The notes under the pieces were generated by a model. It made no database searches. It was not told the origin of the DNA and saw only the letters and a program-made list of their open reading frames with translations. Below, in pieces: positions 36,651 to 48,600 of a DNA stretch of 64,000 nt. This stretch comes from Castor canadensis (lineage: Eukaryota; Chordata; Mammalia; Rodentia; Castoridae). Numbering within the stretch: the stretch's first letter is position 1; every line of letters begins with the position of its first letter. Position numbers and translations under genes: made by a program. Location: assembly GCF_047511655.1 (NCBI RefSeq), contig NC_133398.1, positions 38,693,638-38,757,637 of the forward strand, in the 5' to 3' direction.

Positions 36651-39600
36651 CCCCCCATCCTGGCTTCTAACAACCTTTTCACAGCTGATTCCTTTGGAGC
36701 ATTTGTCACCCGTGTCAGGGCCAAGAACCCCATCCTCCCCCTGCTGCTTGATTTAATTTCTGAAATGGACAGCACATCAGTAGGGGCACCCACGGGGCGG
36801 GAGGAGAGCTGTCCACAGAGACAAAGGATTAAACCATTGCCATCTTTGAAGCTGTTGTATGGCTGTGTGTATTGTCATTCTTATGTTATTTTAGCTGTTG
36901 TGATACTGTGATTTTGTGTTATGTTGCTACTTCTGCCTCTGCATTGGGGCCTGTAGTTGTCTTCTGTCATTGTGTTGTCATTTTTTTCTCCCTGTTCTGC
37001 CCTTCCATCCTTGGTTCTTCATTACTGTCAGGTTGTTTCCATTTCTTTTTCAAGGCTAACAAAATGTGGTCAGGTGGTGTTATTCTGCTGCCATTGTATT
37101 TGTTGTGTTGTTAGGTTGCTGTTTCCTCATCTTGTAGCTGTACCTGCCTCCCACTGCTAAAAGGCCATACTGGGTCCACCTTAGTTCTGAGTTGCTGTTG
37201 GTCAGTGTTAATGTGTTGCAACTGGGACCCTGATGGCCACGCCCCCTCTCCAACGGTCAGTTTTCAGCCTCTTCCTCAGACAGCTGGATATAAAGTCTCT
37301 GCTGGGGGGGGATGCAGAGAGAGGGGCTTGGCATGTTTCCTGGAAGCTCCAGGTTTTTGGAAGGGAGACTGGAAGGGGGCTCAGTGGCTGGAGCTGGTGG
37401 ACCAGGGTGGGGGGGACTCAATGGCCTGAGTCTTGGACACTGGACCTGTGGTCAGGGGGAGGCCCCCATTCAGTTTTTGGTTCAGCCTCACAGCTGTGGC
37501 CTCCAAGGCCCCCAGCCACCGCCCTTCCGCCCATCCTCAGTTCGGCTGGTCCCAAGCCCCGCAAATGAGTGGTCAGGGCTGGCTGAGTTTCCTGCTTCCC
37601 TCTCTGCTGACAAGGACAGAGAGGCTCAAAGAGGGGCAAGACAGAGACAGGCAGAGAGGGAGAGAGACCTGGAGACACAGACACCCTGGCTTAGGGAGGA
37701 TGACAGAGGCAGCAAACAGGGACAGATGTTCCAGCACAGAGAAAGGCAGTCCTGGGGAGGGGGCTGCGCTGAGGGGGAAGGGAAGCTGGGGGGCCCAGGG
37801 AGATCCTTGTTCCCCCCTAGTCCTGGTGGTGTTAACAAGTCTAATTAAGAGGCCACTGGCCCAACTTAATTGGCTCGTTAACAGGAATTGCCTCTGAAAA
37901 TCCCCCAACTCAGCGGGGTGGCTTTCTGGAGGGGAGATGTGAGTGAGTGTTAACGAGGGATCCCACAGGCCCCCCCCAACCCCTGCTGCACCTTCCCCCT
38001 CCCTTCTCCCCTCCCACCCCCACTCTACAGATCTGGCCTGGACAAGGGAAGCATCTGTCCTTCCAGGCTCAGGGGGCAGGATGAGAAGTGTGGGGTGGGG
38101 GTGTCCTAAGATCTTTAAGATCTTGATCTCCCTTCTCTGCATGCCTGCCTCTCTACTGCTATCTATGAATCCACCTCTCTGACTTTCTCTGTCCTGCTCC
38201 CTGCCTCCCCCACCTGGCGCTGCCTCTGGACAGGTGCTCCCTTCCACCCTTCCATCTCCAGTCTCCTGGGTTCAGTTCATCACGCCTGGGTTGCTGAGGC
38301 CAGGGCTAGGGTTTGCTTTTGGCTCTGACAGGCCCCTCCTGGGGACAGGAGAGGAATGGTCAGAGTGCTCACTTGATCCTGTATCTCCTCTGTCCCCCCT
38401 CCCGCCAAGCAGTTTCTGCCTCACAAAGTTGACAGTTGCCAGGGGTTCCCTAGGGTTCACTTCAAGGCCTGCACAGTCTTCTTCTTCTGGTGCCCAAGCT
38501 TGGATGATGGGCGAGGTGGGGCAGAGCTTGTGGGAAGTAGCACAGTTCAGTTGGGAGAGGGAGAGAAGGGGCAGGGTGGGGGAGGGGGAGAGAACACGGA
38601 AAGATAAGAATGAGCGACAGAGAAGGAAGTCCAGGAGTGGTTCCCCTTGGCTCCAGTTTGCCTGGATAATGGATGTCAGTGATGGGCTGGGCGAGAGGTC
38701 ATAGGGGTGAAGAAACTTTATAAAGGACTCAGGGACTAGGAGGACCCAGAGTGGAAGTAAACCGGATTTTCACTAATAGACCCTTCCGTGCACTACACAA
38801 AGTCCCGCTTTCTGTCAGACATAAACACATACACTATACACAGTCCCTGTACATGCATACACATACAAAAATGGAGACACTCACATATCTTCATTTTTAT
38901 ACAGCCACAGAGAAGTTTTACACACACCCCATCTCTCCGAGACACTCTTATGGTCAGACACTGAACATCTTGATGACTGTCACTGGTGTACTCTCACAGA
39001 GTCTCGCCTACATATATATATATATTTCTGCCCCCCTCCCCCCCCCAGTACTAGGGCTTGAACTCAGGATCTTGCACTTGCTAGGCAGGTGCTCTACCAC
39101 TTGAGCCATATCCCCAGCCCTCATGTATAAGCTTTTACCCTCATGTATAAGCTGTGACTGTGAATTTTGTCCTGTGCCCTCTTTGCCCCCACAGAGGCAC
39201 CCCATGTGCAGTACGAGCGCCTGGGTTCAGATGTGACATTGCCATGTGGAACAGCAAACTGGGATGCAGCTGTGACATGGCGGGTTAATGGGACAGATCT
39301 GGCCCCTGACCTGCTCAACGGCTCTCAGCTGGTGCTCCGTGGCCTGGAATTGGGCCACAGTGGCCTCTATGCCTGCTTCCACCGTGACTCCTGGCACCTG
39401 CGCCACCAAATCCTGCTACATGTGGGCTGTAAGTGTTGCCCCCAACCCCATATCTGACCTCCCAACTTTCCTGAGACCCAGATCAAGTGCCCTTCCTGTT
39501 AGGGGGCAGGGGAGACCCCTGGACATTTTGCCTGTACATCCCACCCCCGTGGAGGCCTTTGAGATCCTTAAATCCTGTTCCCCATGACAAAGTGGGCAGA

Positions 39601-42600
39601 GGAGTGCTGGTAAGGTCTGGACCATGTAGGGCCTGGGTGGGGAATATTCTAAGGTCACAGCTATGAGCTGGAGTGGCCTCACTGTGTCTGCTCCCTCTGG
39701 GGCTGGCCAAAGGGCCTGTGGGAGGGAAATGGGATAGATAGTTATGCAGTTACAAGCAGGAACACTGGAAAGCCCCAGGGAAAAAGGAAGGCTTCCTGGA
39801 ATAGGAGGCAAATGGAGACATAGACGATTTAGAAGATGTATTGAAACATCATATCTGACAGAGAGCTGAATACCACTCTAGGCCTCAAAGGCCAGTTAGG
39901 TTGGCATCAATGTTGGGAGGGAGCTGAGGGAAGGGGCAGGGCCCAGGTCATCATCCTGAAAGCTGGAGAGTGACATGGTCTGAATCAGGTTCTTACAGGA
40001 TGGCTGTCACTGCAGTGAAGAGAGGGAGGTTGAATGGGGCAAAGTCAAGGCAGGAATGAGGCTGTAGTAGGATACAGGAGAGATAGTAAGAATCTGGCAT
40101 GGAGCTGGGGAGGCTGGGGGTGTTGGGCCTCCAGGAGCTGGGTAAAGGATTGGAGAATAGGAAGAGTAGGAGTAGGAGGGGTCAAGAGGGCTGGAGGTAT
40201 GGTCACAACTCAAGGAATAATGGGAGGAAAAGAGAGTGTGTTGTTTGTTTAGTGGCTGGTTTTGGATTTCCCTAGAATCCAATCCCAAGATGAGAATTTG
40301 TAGGCAAGTAGTTTATTTGGCAGGTGATGAAAACCCCCCATAAAGAAATGGGAAAGTGACACAGAAAAAAAGTTAGCTAATGAGGAATGAGTTATCAAGA
40401 CCTTGCTTCTTGGTACTAGACCCACCACTGAAAGATCTCTGGGTGCTGATACAGAATGCTTACCTCAGAAGGGTGAGGGAGCTGGGATGTTTATACACTC
40501 ACTCATGCTATCATTGGTGGAGGGATTCTCTTGCCCTGGGGGGAGGGTGCCTTAATTCCCCAGAACTTTTGGCCTGATGCCCCAGCAGGGAAAGCAGTTT
40601 CAGTGGCCAGAGAAATCTCTTAGGTAAAATAAGTGCAGAAGTTGGCAGTGTGGGAAATGGTGTGGGCAAGAGATCTGCTACAGTCATGTTGAGACGGGGT
40701 CCTTGGGGGACAACCCAGAGTTGGTGGCAGATAACCATGGATTAGAAGATCTTAGGCTCAGGGACAGGCCTGTTCTGGAGATGGAAATTTAGGTGGTTGT
40801 TAGCATTAAGGCTGTGGCTAAGGGGGTTAGACAGGCAAAGGAGAGATTGTGGGGTAAGAGGAGGACCCAGAATTGAACCCTGAAGACCATCAGCACGTAA
40901 GGGGTTGATGAAGAGAAATAAGTCACCAAAAGAGAGAAGGAGCCAGCAGGAAGGTAGAGGGATCAGGTGAGTGTGATTTGGAAAAGGGGTTTGAAGAAGG
41001 CATAATGATGAAGTTATCAGTGTTACTGGAGGCACCTACCAACAGGGTGAAAGCTCTGAGAACCCTCCATTTCTTTTCTCCTGAGCCAAAGATTGAAGTT
41101 CCTCTGGCTTGGTCCAATTTGGGTGTGATTTACCCCACAGCCTGAAGATAGTTCCTTTATTCACTAGAAGCTGTCTAGGAGACACCTAGGGTGTCTAGGA
41201 GACACCTAGCGTATCTAGGAACAGGTCCTTGCCCATTGGTCAGGACACTTGTATGGACAACCATGTGAAATGTTAGTCTGAAGAGTTGTTCAGGGTCCCC
41301 CACAAAAAAATTAACCCACAAGTAGGGCTTAATGAGGTGGGAAAATAGATTTTGGCAGGGATGTACCTTTCCAGTGGAAAAGCTTTTTTAAAACGTGTTT
41401 CAATTGAAGAGATGGCATTCAAATCAAAAGTTTTAGTTGCAAGCCAAGGGTGGAGTGACCCCTGTTGGCCATATTGAGAAATGCAGGACCAGCCTAACAA
41501 TCTTCCCTGGCCCACCATGAGGGTCCATCAGCAGTGGAGCACTCAGCCACACCCCAGGACCTTACACAGAAAAGGCTGTTTACTGAGTGTCACAGAAGAA
41601 GGATGAGGTTACCTCAAACACCAGTCACTCACATCTCTGTCTTGTCAGGCTCCCAAAAGTTCCAGGATGGAGCTGGTGCTTGGATCTTCTTTGAGAGGTC
41701 ATTGGTGGGGAGGGAGGGGGGAGAGTGGAATTGGGTCTTGACGAATGTCCATAGTCCTTACCTCCAACAGGACATGCCCACAGCTGCCCTGTTGTGACCA
41801 GAGCTCAGACCACTTAGATACAGTGCTCACTGCTCCCTAGGCCTCACTTTTCATGGGAGGGCTGGCCATGAATTGGCTGTAGCATTCATAACAGGTACTT
41901 ATCTCTTACTGCCTTATTTCCTCCTAAAGACTTGGTCAGAGGAACAGGGGATATTAATCATGATCATCTCAGTCACTTTATATTAGTAACAAGAGACTAG
42001 GTTTGGCAACACTAATATCAAATTGTCCTTCTTACCAGCTGTCAAAGAACAGGATAAAATTACTTCTGATTTGTGGGTCATTCAGATCCCAAATTATTTA
42101 ATATTTATGCTAAATATGTAATTCTTTTATGTCTGTTTTCAAGGGATCCTGGTCATAATGGTGTTCTGTTAGAAGACTCCTTAACCAGGCCTGTCTGAAC
42201 TATTTTCTCCCTATCCACCTTCCTGCCTTTAGGTAGATCCCCACACAGCTCTAAGGACTCTCCTACTGAGGATGATGAAAGGACCTCCCACCTTAGGAAA
42301 CAAGATTACAGTGTTCCTTTTAGTAGCATCCTTTTGTTTACTTTACTAGATACTGCTGATTCAGTATCATTCTGATTTTAAACTAAAACAAACCAGAGAT
42401 TAAAATAATTTTTAAATGGACAGTTCCTTCTCCATTTAATTTTTAAGAGTAGTCATGAGAGAAACTTCATACCCCCTGGTTCAGCACTCCTTCCCTTTAG
42501 CCTTGTTTGACTGGGAAGTAAAGAGTGATGGGGAAAGATTGAAGATATCGGGAGAAATTGTGAGTGGGAGGCAGGAGGAGATATTTGAGAGTCCAGAATT

Positions 42601-45600
42601 TGGGATGCCTCAAGGAATATCACAAGATAAGGTTGAGACAAACCATGGGCTTCAAGTGCCAGGCAGGAGGAGGAGTGTGGGTGTGGTGTGGGCAGGGCTG
42701 GAGCGGAAGGGTCATGCTGCCTTGCCCTGGCCTGATCTGGCCTGTCCCAGGGTGTGGGCAGCCTGCCCCTCCTTCTCTCTGGGCCGGCGGGCAGGCCTTA
42801 TGCGTGCCGGGGGCTCCGGCCCAAGCGGGCTGGCGAGATGAAAGGAAAAACATGCGGTTTGGTGGGCTGGACATGGAAAAACAAGCCAATTAGGAAGAAA
42901 ACAAACAAACTTCAGGCCAGTGGGGGCACACGCACACATGCACATTCACACACAGCCATGCATGCGACTCAGGGACACCCTGCCACAGCTGACGCAGTCA
43001 CCCAGGCATCTCAGGAACCCCCACGAGGGGACACGCAGGATGCCTGGGCATCTAGGATTATGCCTGTATTGTGGTATGTATTTGTAGGAGTTTTTGCTCA
43101 CACAGTCCCTGTAACATGCTCTCACAGTGTCCAGCTTATACATGTGGACATGCTGGAAATTCAGGGCATCTTCCCACACCCAGTTTGAAAAATATACTCA
43201 GGCTCTGTCACATATCCTGTGTCTTGTGTGTAGCGTAGCTGTCACTGTGTTTCAGACACAATGACACATCAGCACTCTTACAGAGGACCTGGGCAACACA
43301 ACCTCACACATATAGATAGCCTCCAATCCAACCCCAAGTTAAACAAAACAGTCATACAGTCCCACACAGCCGCCAGTCTTAGTTACATGGCTGGCCAGAG
43401 CCTCACACGTGAAGCCTCTTTGAAGAGTTACACACAATGCTTCACAAGCAGTGTCTTAAAAACAGCTTTTCCCCCAACTCACAACAGGCCTTCCAATCCC
43501 ACACTGTCCCACAATCTCACACTTGGTCTCTCACAGCACCCCCATCTCCGCCCACCCGGCCCCTCAGCTGGGCTCCAGCTGCAGCAAGTCACTCCTTTTC
43601 TTCCTTTTCTTTGTTTTTCTTTCCTCCTTTTCCCTCTGAGAAACCTGGTCCCTGTCAGGAAACCCAAGCCCTTCCCTGCTCAGGGCCCAGAGCCAGGCAA
43701 GAGTAGCCAAATGACAGACAAAGCCCCTACCCGGCCCCCCCCCCCACCCTGGCCCCCTGTGACCTTCCCAGTCAGAGAGGGGAACCTGGTTTGAAGGGGG
43801 AGGTTTGAAGAGGAGCCTGGTCTGAAAGGGGAGGACAGTCAGAAGGGAAATAAAATATACTGGTCAGTGGGCAGGCTGGCCCAGGGAGGGGGGCCTGTGA
43901 GTCCAGTGCCATGGCCTGCTCTGCCCTCCGGAGTCACAGGCGGGCAGCAGGGGAGCTGACTCTGCAGTTTCACATCCCCCTCCCCCGCAGTGTGCCCTTC
44001 TCCTTTGAAGCTGGGGGTAAAGCGGGGAGGTGGTGGTAGGAGGGGGGAGTGGAGGCTTCTCGGCCGACCTCGGAATGTCCTTTCCTTCTGGAGTGGCTGC
44101 CAACTCTGGCCTGGCCCACAGGCCCCCAGAAGGTACTTCCTGTGTCCTTGGCCACTTCCCACCCCTCCCCCATGCAGAGCTCTATACCCATGGGCAGACA
44201 GGGAAGGGACACTAAACGCACACAGATGAACATGGAGCAGATACAGGTGGACACAGAGTAGAAAAGCTTCCTGAGAAGGCAGGCAGCAGTGAACAGAATG
44301 CAGGGTGGCTCTTGTGGGGTCTCCGCTGGTGTCTGGCTCTCCCCTGCAGGCCAAGGGTAGAGCTGCCTCTGCCGGCAGCATTGCAGTTCCACCTGCTGCA
44401 TGGCAGTGCTCCTGATGCCTCTGCCCCTCTTCTGCCGCAAAGCCAGATCTGGGCTCTGGGGGTTATGCTCCAGGCTCCCCCACCCCTCCACCTCTTCACA
44501 CATACTGGACACAGTAGATGTGTACACAGTCAGTCACTCAAAAATCAAACGTACAGTGGATGAAAGCCCACAGTTGGTCACCATGGCCACTGTACAAGCA
44601 CAGACATGCATTCCCCTTCACCCATCCCTGGCTTATTGAGCTGCCCCCTCCCATTTCCTGTCCACCTGTCAGGCAGGGGGTGGGGGGGGTACAGAAAGGA
44701 GGTGTCAGTGTCCCTGGAGCCACAGACGGACATTCCTTGCCTGGGTCAGATCACAGAAGTTGCCTCCTTCCAGGAATTTGAGCCGCCTGTCCTCACGCCT
44801 TGCCCAGTGCCTGAGGGCAGGACAGCTGGGCTAAGTGCTCACAGCAGCAAAATGTGGTTAGACAGCAGAAAGGACTTACCAACTGTGGTCATGTAGGTGG
44901 ATAACTCCATTCTGGGGTTTATTGCCAGATTTGGTTTGTAGGTCCCTATCCCTCTATGGGCCTTTTTATTCCATAGTGAAGGCAGCTGCTGACCATGTCA
45001 TAGTCTTCTTAATGGATTTATGATGGAGGTACTGAGGGCTAGGGGCCAGGGAACACAGCAAAGGGACAAACAGCAGCTTCCTTCCACACAATCATACATG
45101 GGCATGCATTCAGACGGACACATACATATCCAGGCACATCCAGATAGATGCTCCTCCATGTCACAGCCCTTGTTTTTCTTTAATCAAACATAAGAGCCAT
45201 GCATGAAACGTACATGGAGGACACCTATGCACACAGATAGGCGTATGACTACCCGTTTAGTGCAGCTGCTCCAGTGTAGCCACTAGGCCTGTACTTGTGT
45301 CTCAGTCTCTACTGAGGGGAAACCTAGGGTGTCTCTTCCCTAGAAAGAGCACTTGATCACCCTAGCAACCAGAGGACTCATTCAAGACCCTTTTCAGTCT
45401 ATGTTGCACTGTCTTCTTCTGGGAGTGGACACAGTGTGGCAAGAGATGACGGCTGGGACCAGTTCCCTCAGACATCACCTCCATCCTGTGATTGATGAGC
45501 TGAGGCCCGCAGCCCCTTACTCCCCACAGTTCCTGCCTCCATTGAGCAGGTGGGGGGAGGGTTGTTCCTCCATACAGCCCTTGTTTTTCTTTAATTAAAC

Positions 45601-48600
45601 ATCTGGCTCTCTGTGGCCTGGGAAGCCTCAGGCCCTCGCTGACAGCCCCCACTCCCTCATCTTTGGCATCGATGATGGGTTGAGGGGGGAGAGCTGGGGC
45701 TCTGGGGCCCACCTGTCCCCACACTAGTGTAGGGGACTGGGGGCTCCAAGAAGGCCCTGACCTTGTTATCCTCACCTCCAGTGCCGCCGAGGGAACCTGT
45801 GCTCAGCTGCCGTTCCAACACTTACCCCAAAGGCTTCTACTGCAGCTGGCATCTGCCTACCCCTACCTACATCCCCAACACCTTCAATGTGACCGTGCTG
45901 TGAGTAGCTGCACCTATGTCCTGGTTCCAGCCCTGACCTTTGACCTCCCCTGGCTCCCCATCAGTGCCCTGAGTCCAGACCCAAGCCCATCTTTGGGCTT
46001 GACCTTCCTCCAACCTGCCCCCATGTGACCCTTGATGTTGGTAATACTACCTGGGTCTCATCCCTCCCCAGGCATGGCTCCAAAATTATGGTCTGTGAGA
46101 AGGACCCGGCCCTCAAGAACCGCTGCCATATCCGATACATGCACCTGTTCTCTACCATCAAGTACAAGGTCTCCATAAGTGTCAGCAATGCCCTGGGTCA
46201 CAACGCCACGGCTATCACCTTCGACGAGTTCACCATTGGTGCGTGTGACTGGGAGAGGGGTTCCTTACTGCACACTCCACTGGGAGTGTGGAAGTGGAAG
46301 TGTGTTAAGAGATATACATGAGCATTGGTGGGGAGTTCAGAGTGTGAACGTATGTATCTGCCACATGCCTGTGCACCAGTATGTGTGACATATACATGCA
46401 TGTGCATGTGTGTGCATGGCATGGCATGCACCTGTGACCATGCAAGTGAATGTCCTTTGTGGGGTCAAGAGCTCTCCAGCAGCACTTTCCACCATCTCTC
46501 TGGCTCCCAGAGCATGCAGCAGGAGGAAGGGGGAACAGGCTGGGCCAGACCCTTGCACAGCTGCAGCCTCCACCCCCCTCCCCACCTCCATGCTAATGGC
46601 TTCCTTACGGCCTGTGATGAATGAGGTGTCAGAACAGGAGACAGGACTGGGACAGATACCGCCCTCTCCCCAACCCGTCCCCCCCAACCCAGCCAGGCCT
46701 TCTGCCTGCCCCTGCCCTATTCCAGGCAGGCTTTGTCTGCTTCTACCCCATCCCCATCCCAGCCAGACTCTCTGCTACCTCCTTTCCCATCCCAGCTAGT
46801 CTCTGCTCCATTCTAGGTACACCCTCTGCCTTCCTCTGCTCCATCTTCACCAGATGCCTCACCTGCCTTGCCTTTCCCCCAAACTCCATGGTTGTATTCC
46901 CACCCAGATTATTTCTGCATGAACCGGACCCATATGTGCTCCCATCAGATTCTCCTAAGTCTGCAAGACCTATGGACTGTCTTTTAACCTTGACCCACAG
47001 AGAAGCTTTAAACTCAGACTTCCAAGGGAGGTCAAGTCTCAGTTTGGAACTGGAAAATCTGAGGGAAAACCAGGCTTCGGGGAGGGTGTGATGCTAATGT
47101 AGGAGGGGTGGACCAGGTGATGAGGGTTGTGATAGTGTTCATAGTGGAGGCATCACACAGGCTTTGTCATTGGATTGCTGGTCAGTATGAGGATGGGGTT
47201 GAGATGATGGGATGAAATTTGGAATGTTGATACAAATTGCTGGCGACCCTGACTGTAATAACTCATTGGTGATGGTGGGGATGTCAGAGATGTGGTGGAA
47301 GTAATAAGATGTTTGTTACTTGTGCTTGCCAGAACTAACAACAGAGAAGAGGGATGGTTACCATGATGATGGTGACAATGGTTAGCAATAGGAAAAGTCG
47401 ACATGGTGGCCGGGTTTGACAACCGGGGTTTGTTTTCAGAGATTAGTACACTAATGAAGCTATGTCTCCTAAACAGTGAAGCCTGATCCTCCAGAAAACG
47501 TTGTAGCCCGGCCAGTGCCCAGCAACCCTCGCCGACTGGAGGTGACATGGCAGACCCCCTCAACTTGGCCTGATCCTGAGTCCTTTCCTCTCAAATTCTT
47601 TCTGCGCTACCGACCCCTCATCCTGGACCAGTGGCAGCATGTGAGTGCCCTGCCCAGCCCAGATACTGGGTGCCTGAATCAGAGCCACAAAGCATGAGAG
47701 GTACCCATGCCCCAATGGTAGCAGCTCCAATATGGGACCCGGTAACAGTCAGAGAGGCTTTTCAGGGGAGGAGGGACCTGGGAGAATGGATGGTGCTAAG
47801 GGAGGCTTTTCAGGGGAGGAGGAGGCCTGGGAGAATGGATGGTGCTAAGGGAGGTGCCCTTTCGGGATCCCATTTATGCCCACATCAGTGCAGTAGGAAC
47901 ACATCTGGTTTTTGTGGCTCCCGTGGTAGTGGAGAGAAGTGCTGGAAGGGAACTGGCAGGTGGGGTGAGCAGTATTTACCTCTCCTTACCTCTTGCTGTT
48001 GGACCTGACCAGGCATCTCCCTTTATACTCTGGCCTAGCCTCTGGGCATGCTGGACTCAAGAAGGTAGGATAGTCCCTGTCCTCAAGGATTCACAGATGG
48101 GCTTACGGGGTTAGGACTAGGCACTGTGGTCAAGCATGGTTCAGGGACTCCAAAGTCAGACCTAGCTTGGAGGTCAGCTTAAGGGTATAGGTCAGGTGGC
48201 GGCCTGGGCTGGGAACCAAGAGGTGGACAAGGGTCAGTATAGGGTCAGACTGTGGTCTGGATATTGATCAAGCTATGTTGACATGTCCTGGGGAGCAGCC
48301 AGAGGCTTAGGCAGACTTGGGGTTCCTCTCATATTGAGAGCTCAGAACCTATTAGGCTGAGGGTATTCTATGTGGCCCATGAGGTCTGTGGTCTAGGACC
48401 AAGGTTGGGAGGGTACTTCATATGGTAAGCCAGGCTGGCTCCTGAGGGTCAGCCTGTACCCCTACTGTCTCTACCAGGCTCCAGCTTCATCTCCTTATGC
48501 CCCCCTCCTGTCTGGTCTTTAAAGTACGTAATTTGATTCCTGGGTGCCTGTCCAGGTTATGGGCCTGGCCCCCACAAAGGCTGCTCACATGCTAACGTGT

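Larger units (their letters stand above)
34967..39194 (+). other. CNTFR intron between exons 3 and 4
   Basis: 4,228 bases, gtgagt to cag. It contains a (TC)n run at 36605-36650, a conserved-looking stretch at 36.66-36.80 kb with CTGCTTGATTTAATTTCTG, the palindromic block at 37.83-37.94 kb and an antisense SINE at its end. No extra exon was seen. Confidence 0.7.
39429..45781 (+). other. CNTFR intron between exons 4 and 5
   Basis: 6,353 bases. It contains the old repeat family at 39.95-40.25 and 40.73-41.12 kb, a 20-base tandem repeat at 41171-41220, AT-rich sequence at 42.0-42.45 kb of unknown origin, a CpG-containing block at 42.78-42.91 kb, and a duplicated motif at 45151-45191 and 45564-45602. 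No exon was seen. Confidence 0.6.

Noticed and set aside
37573-38247. 224-codon minus-strand ORF
   Set aside because: Low-complexity (GGG-rich and Ser/Leu-rich) and overlaps the palindromic noncoding block.
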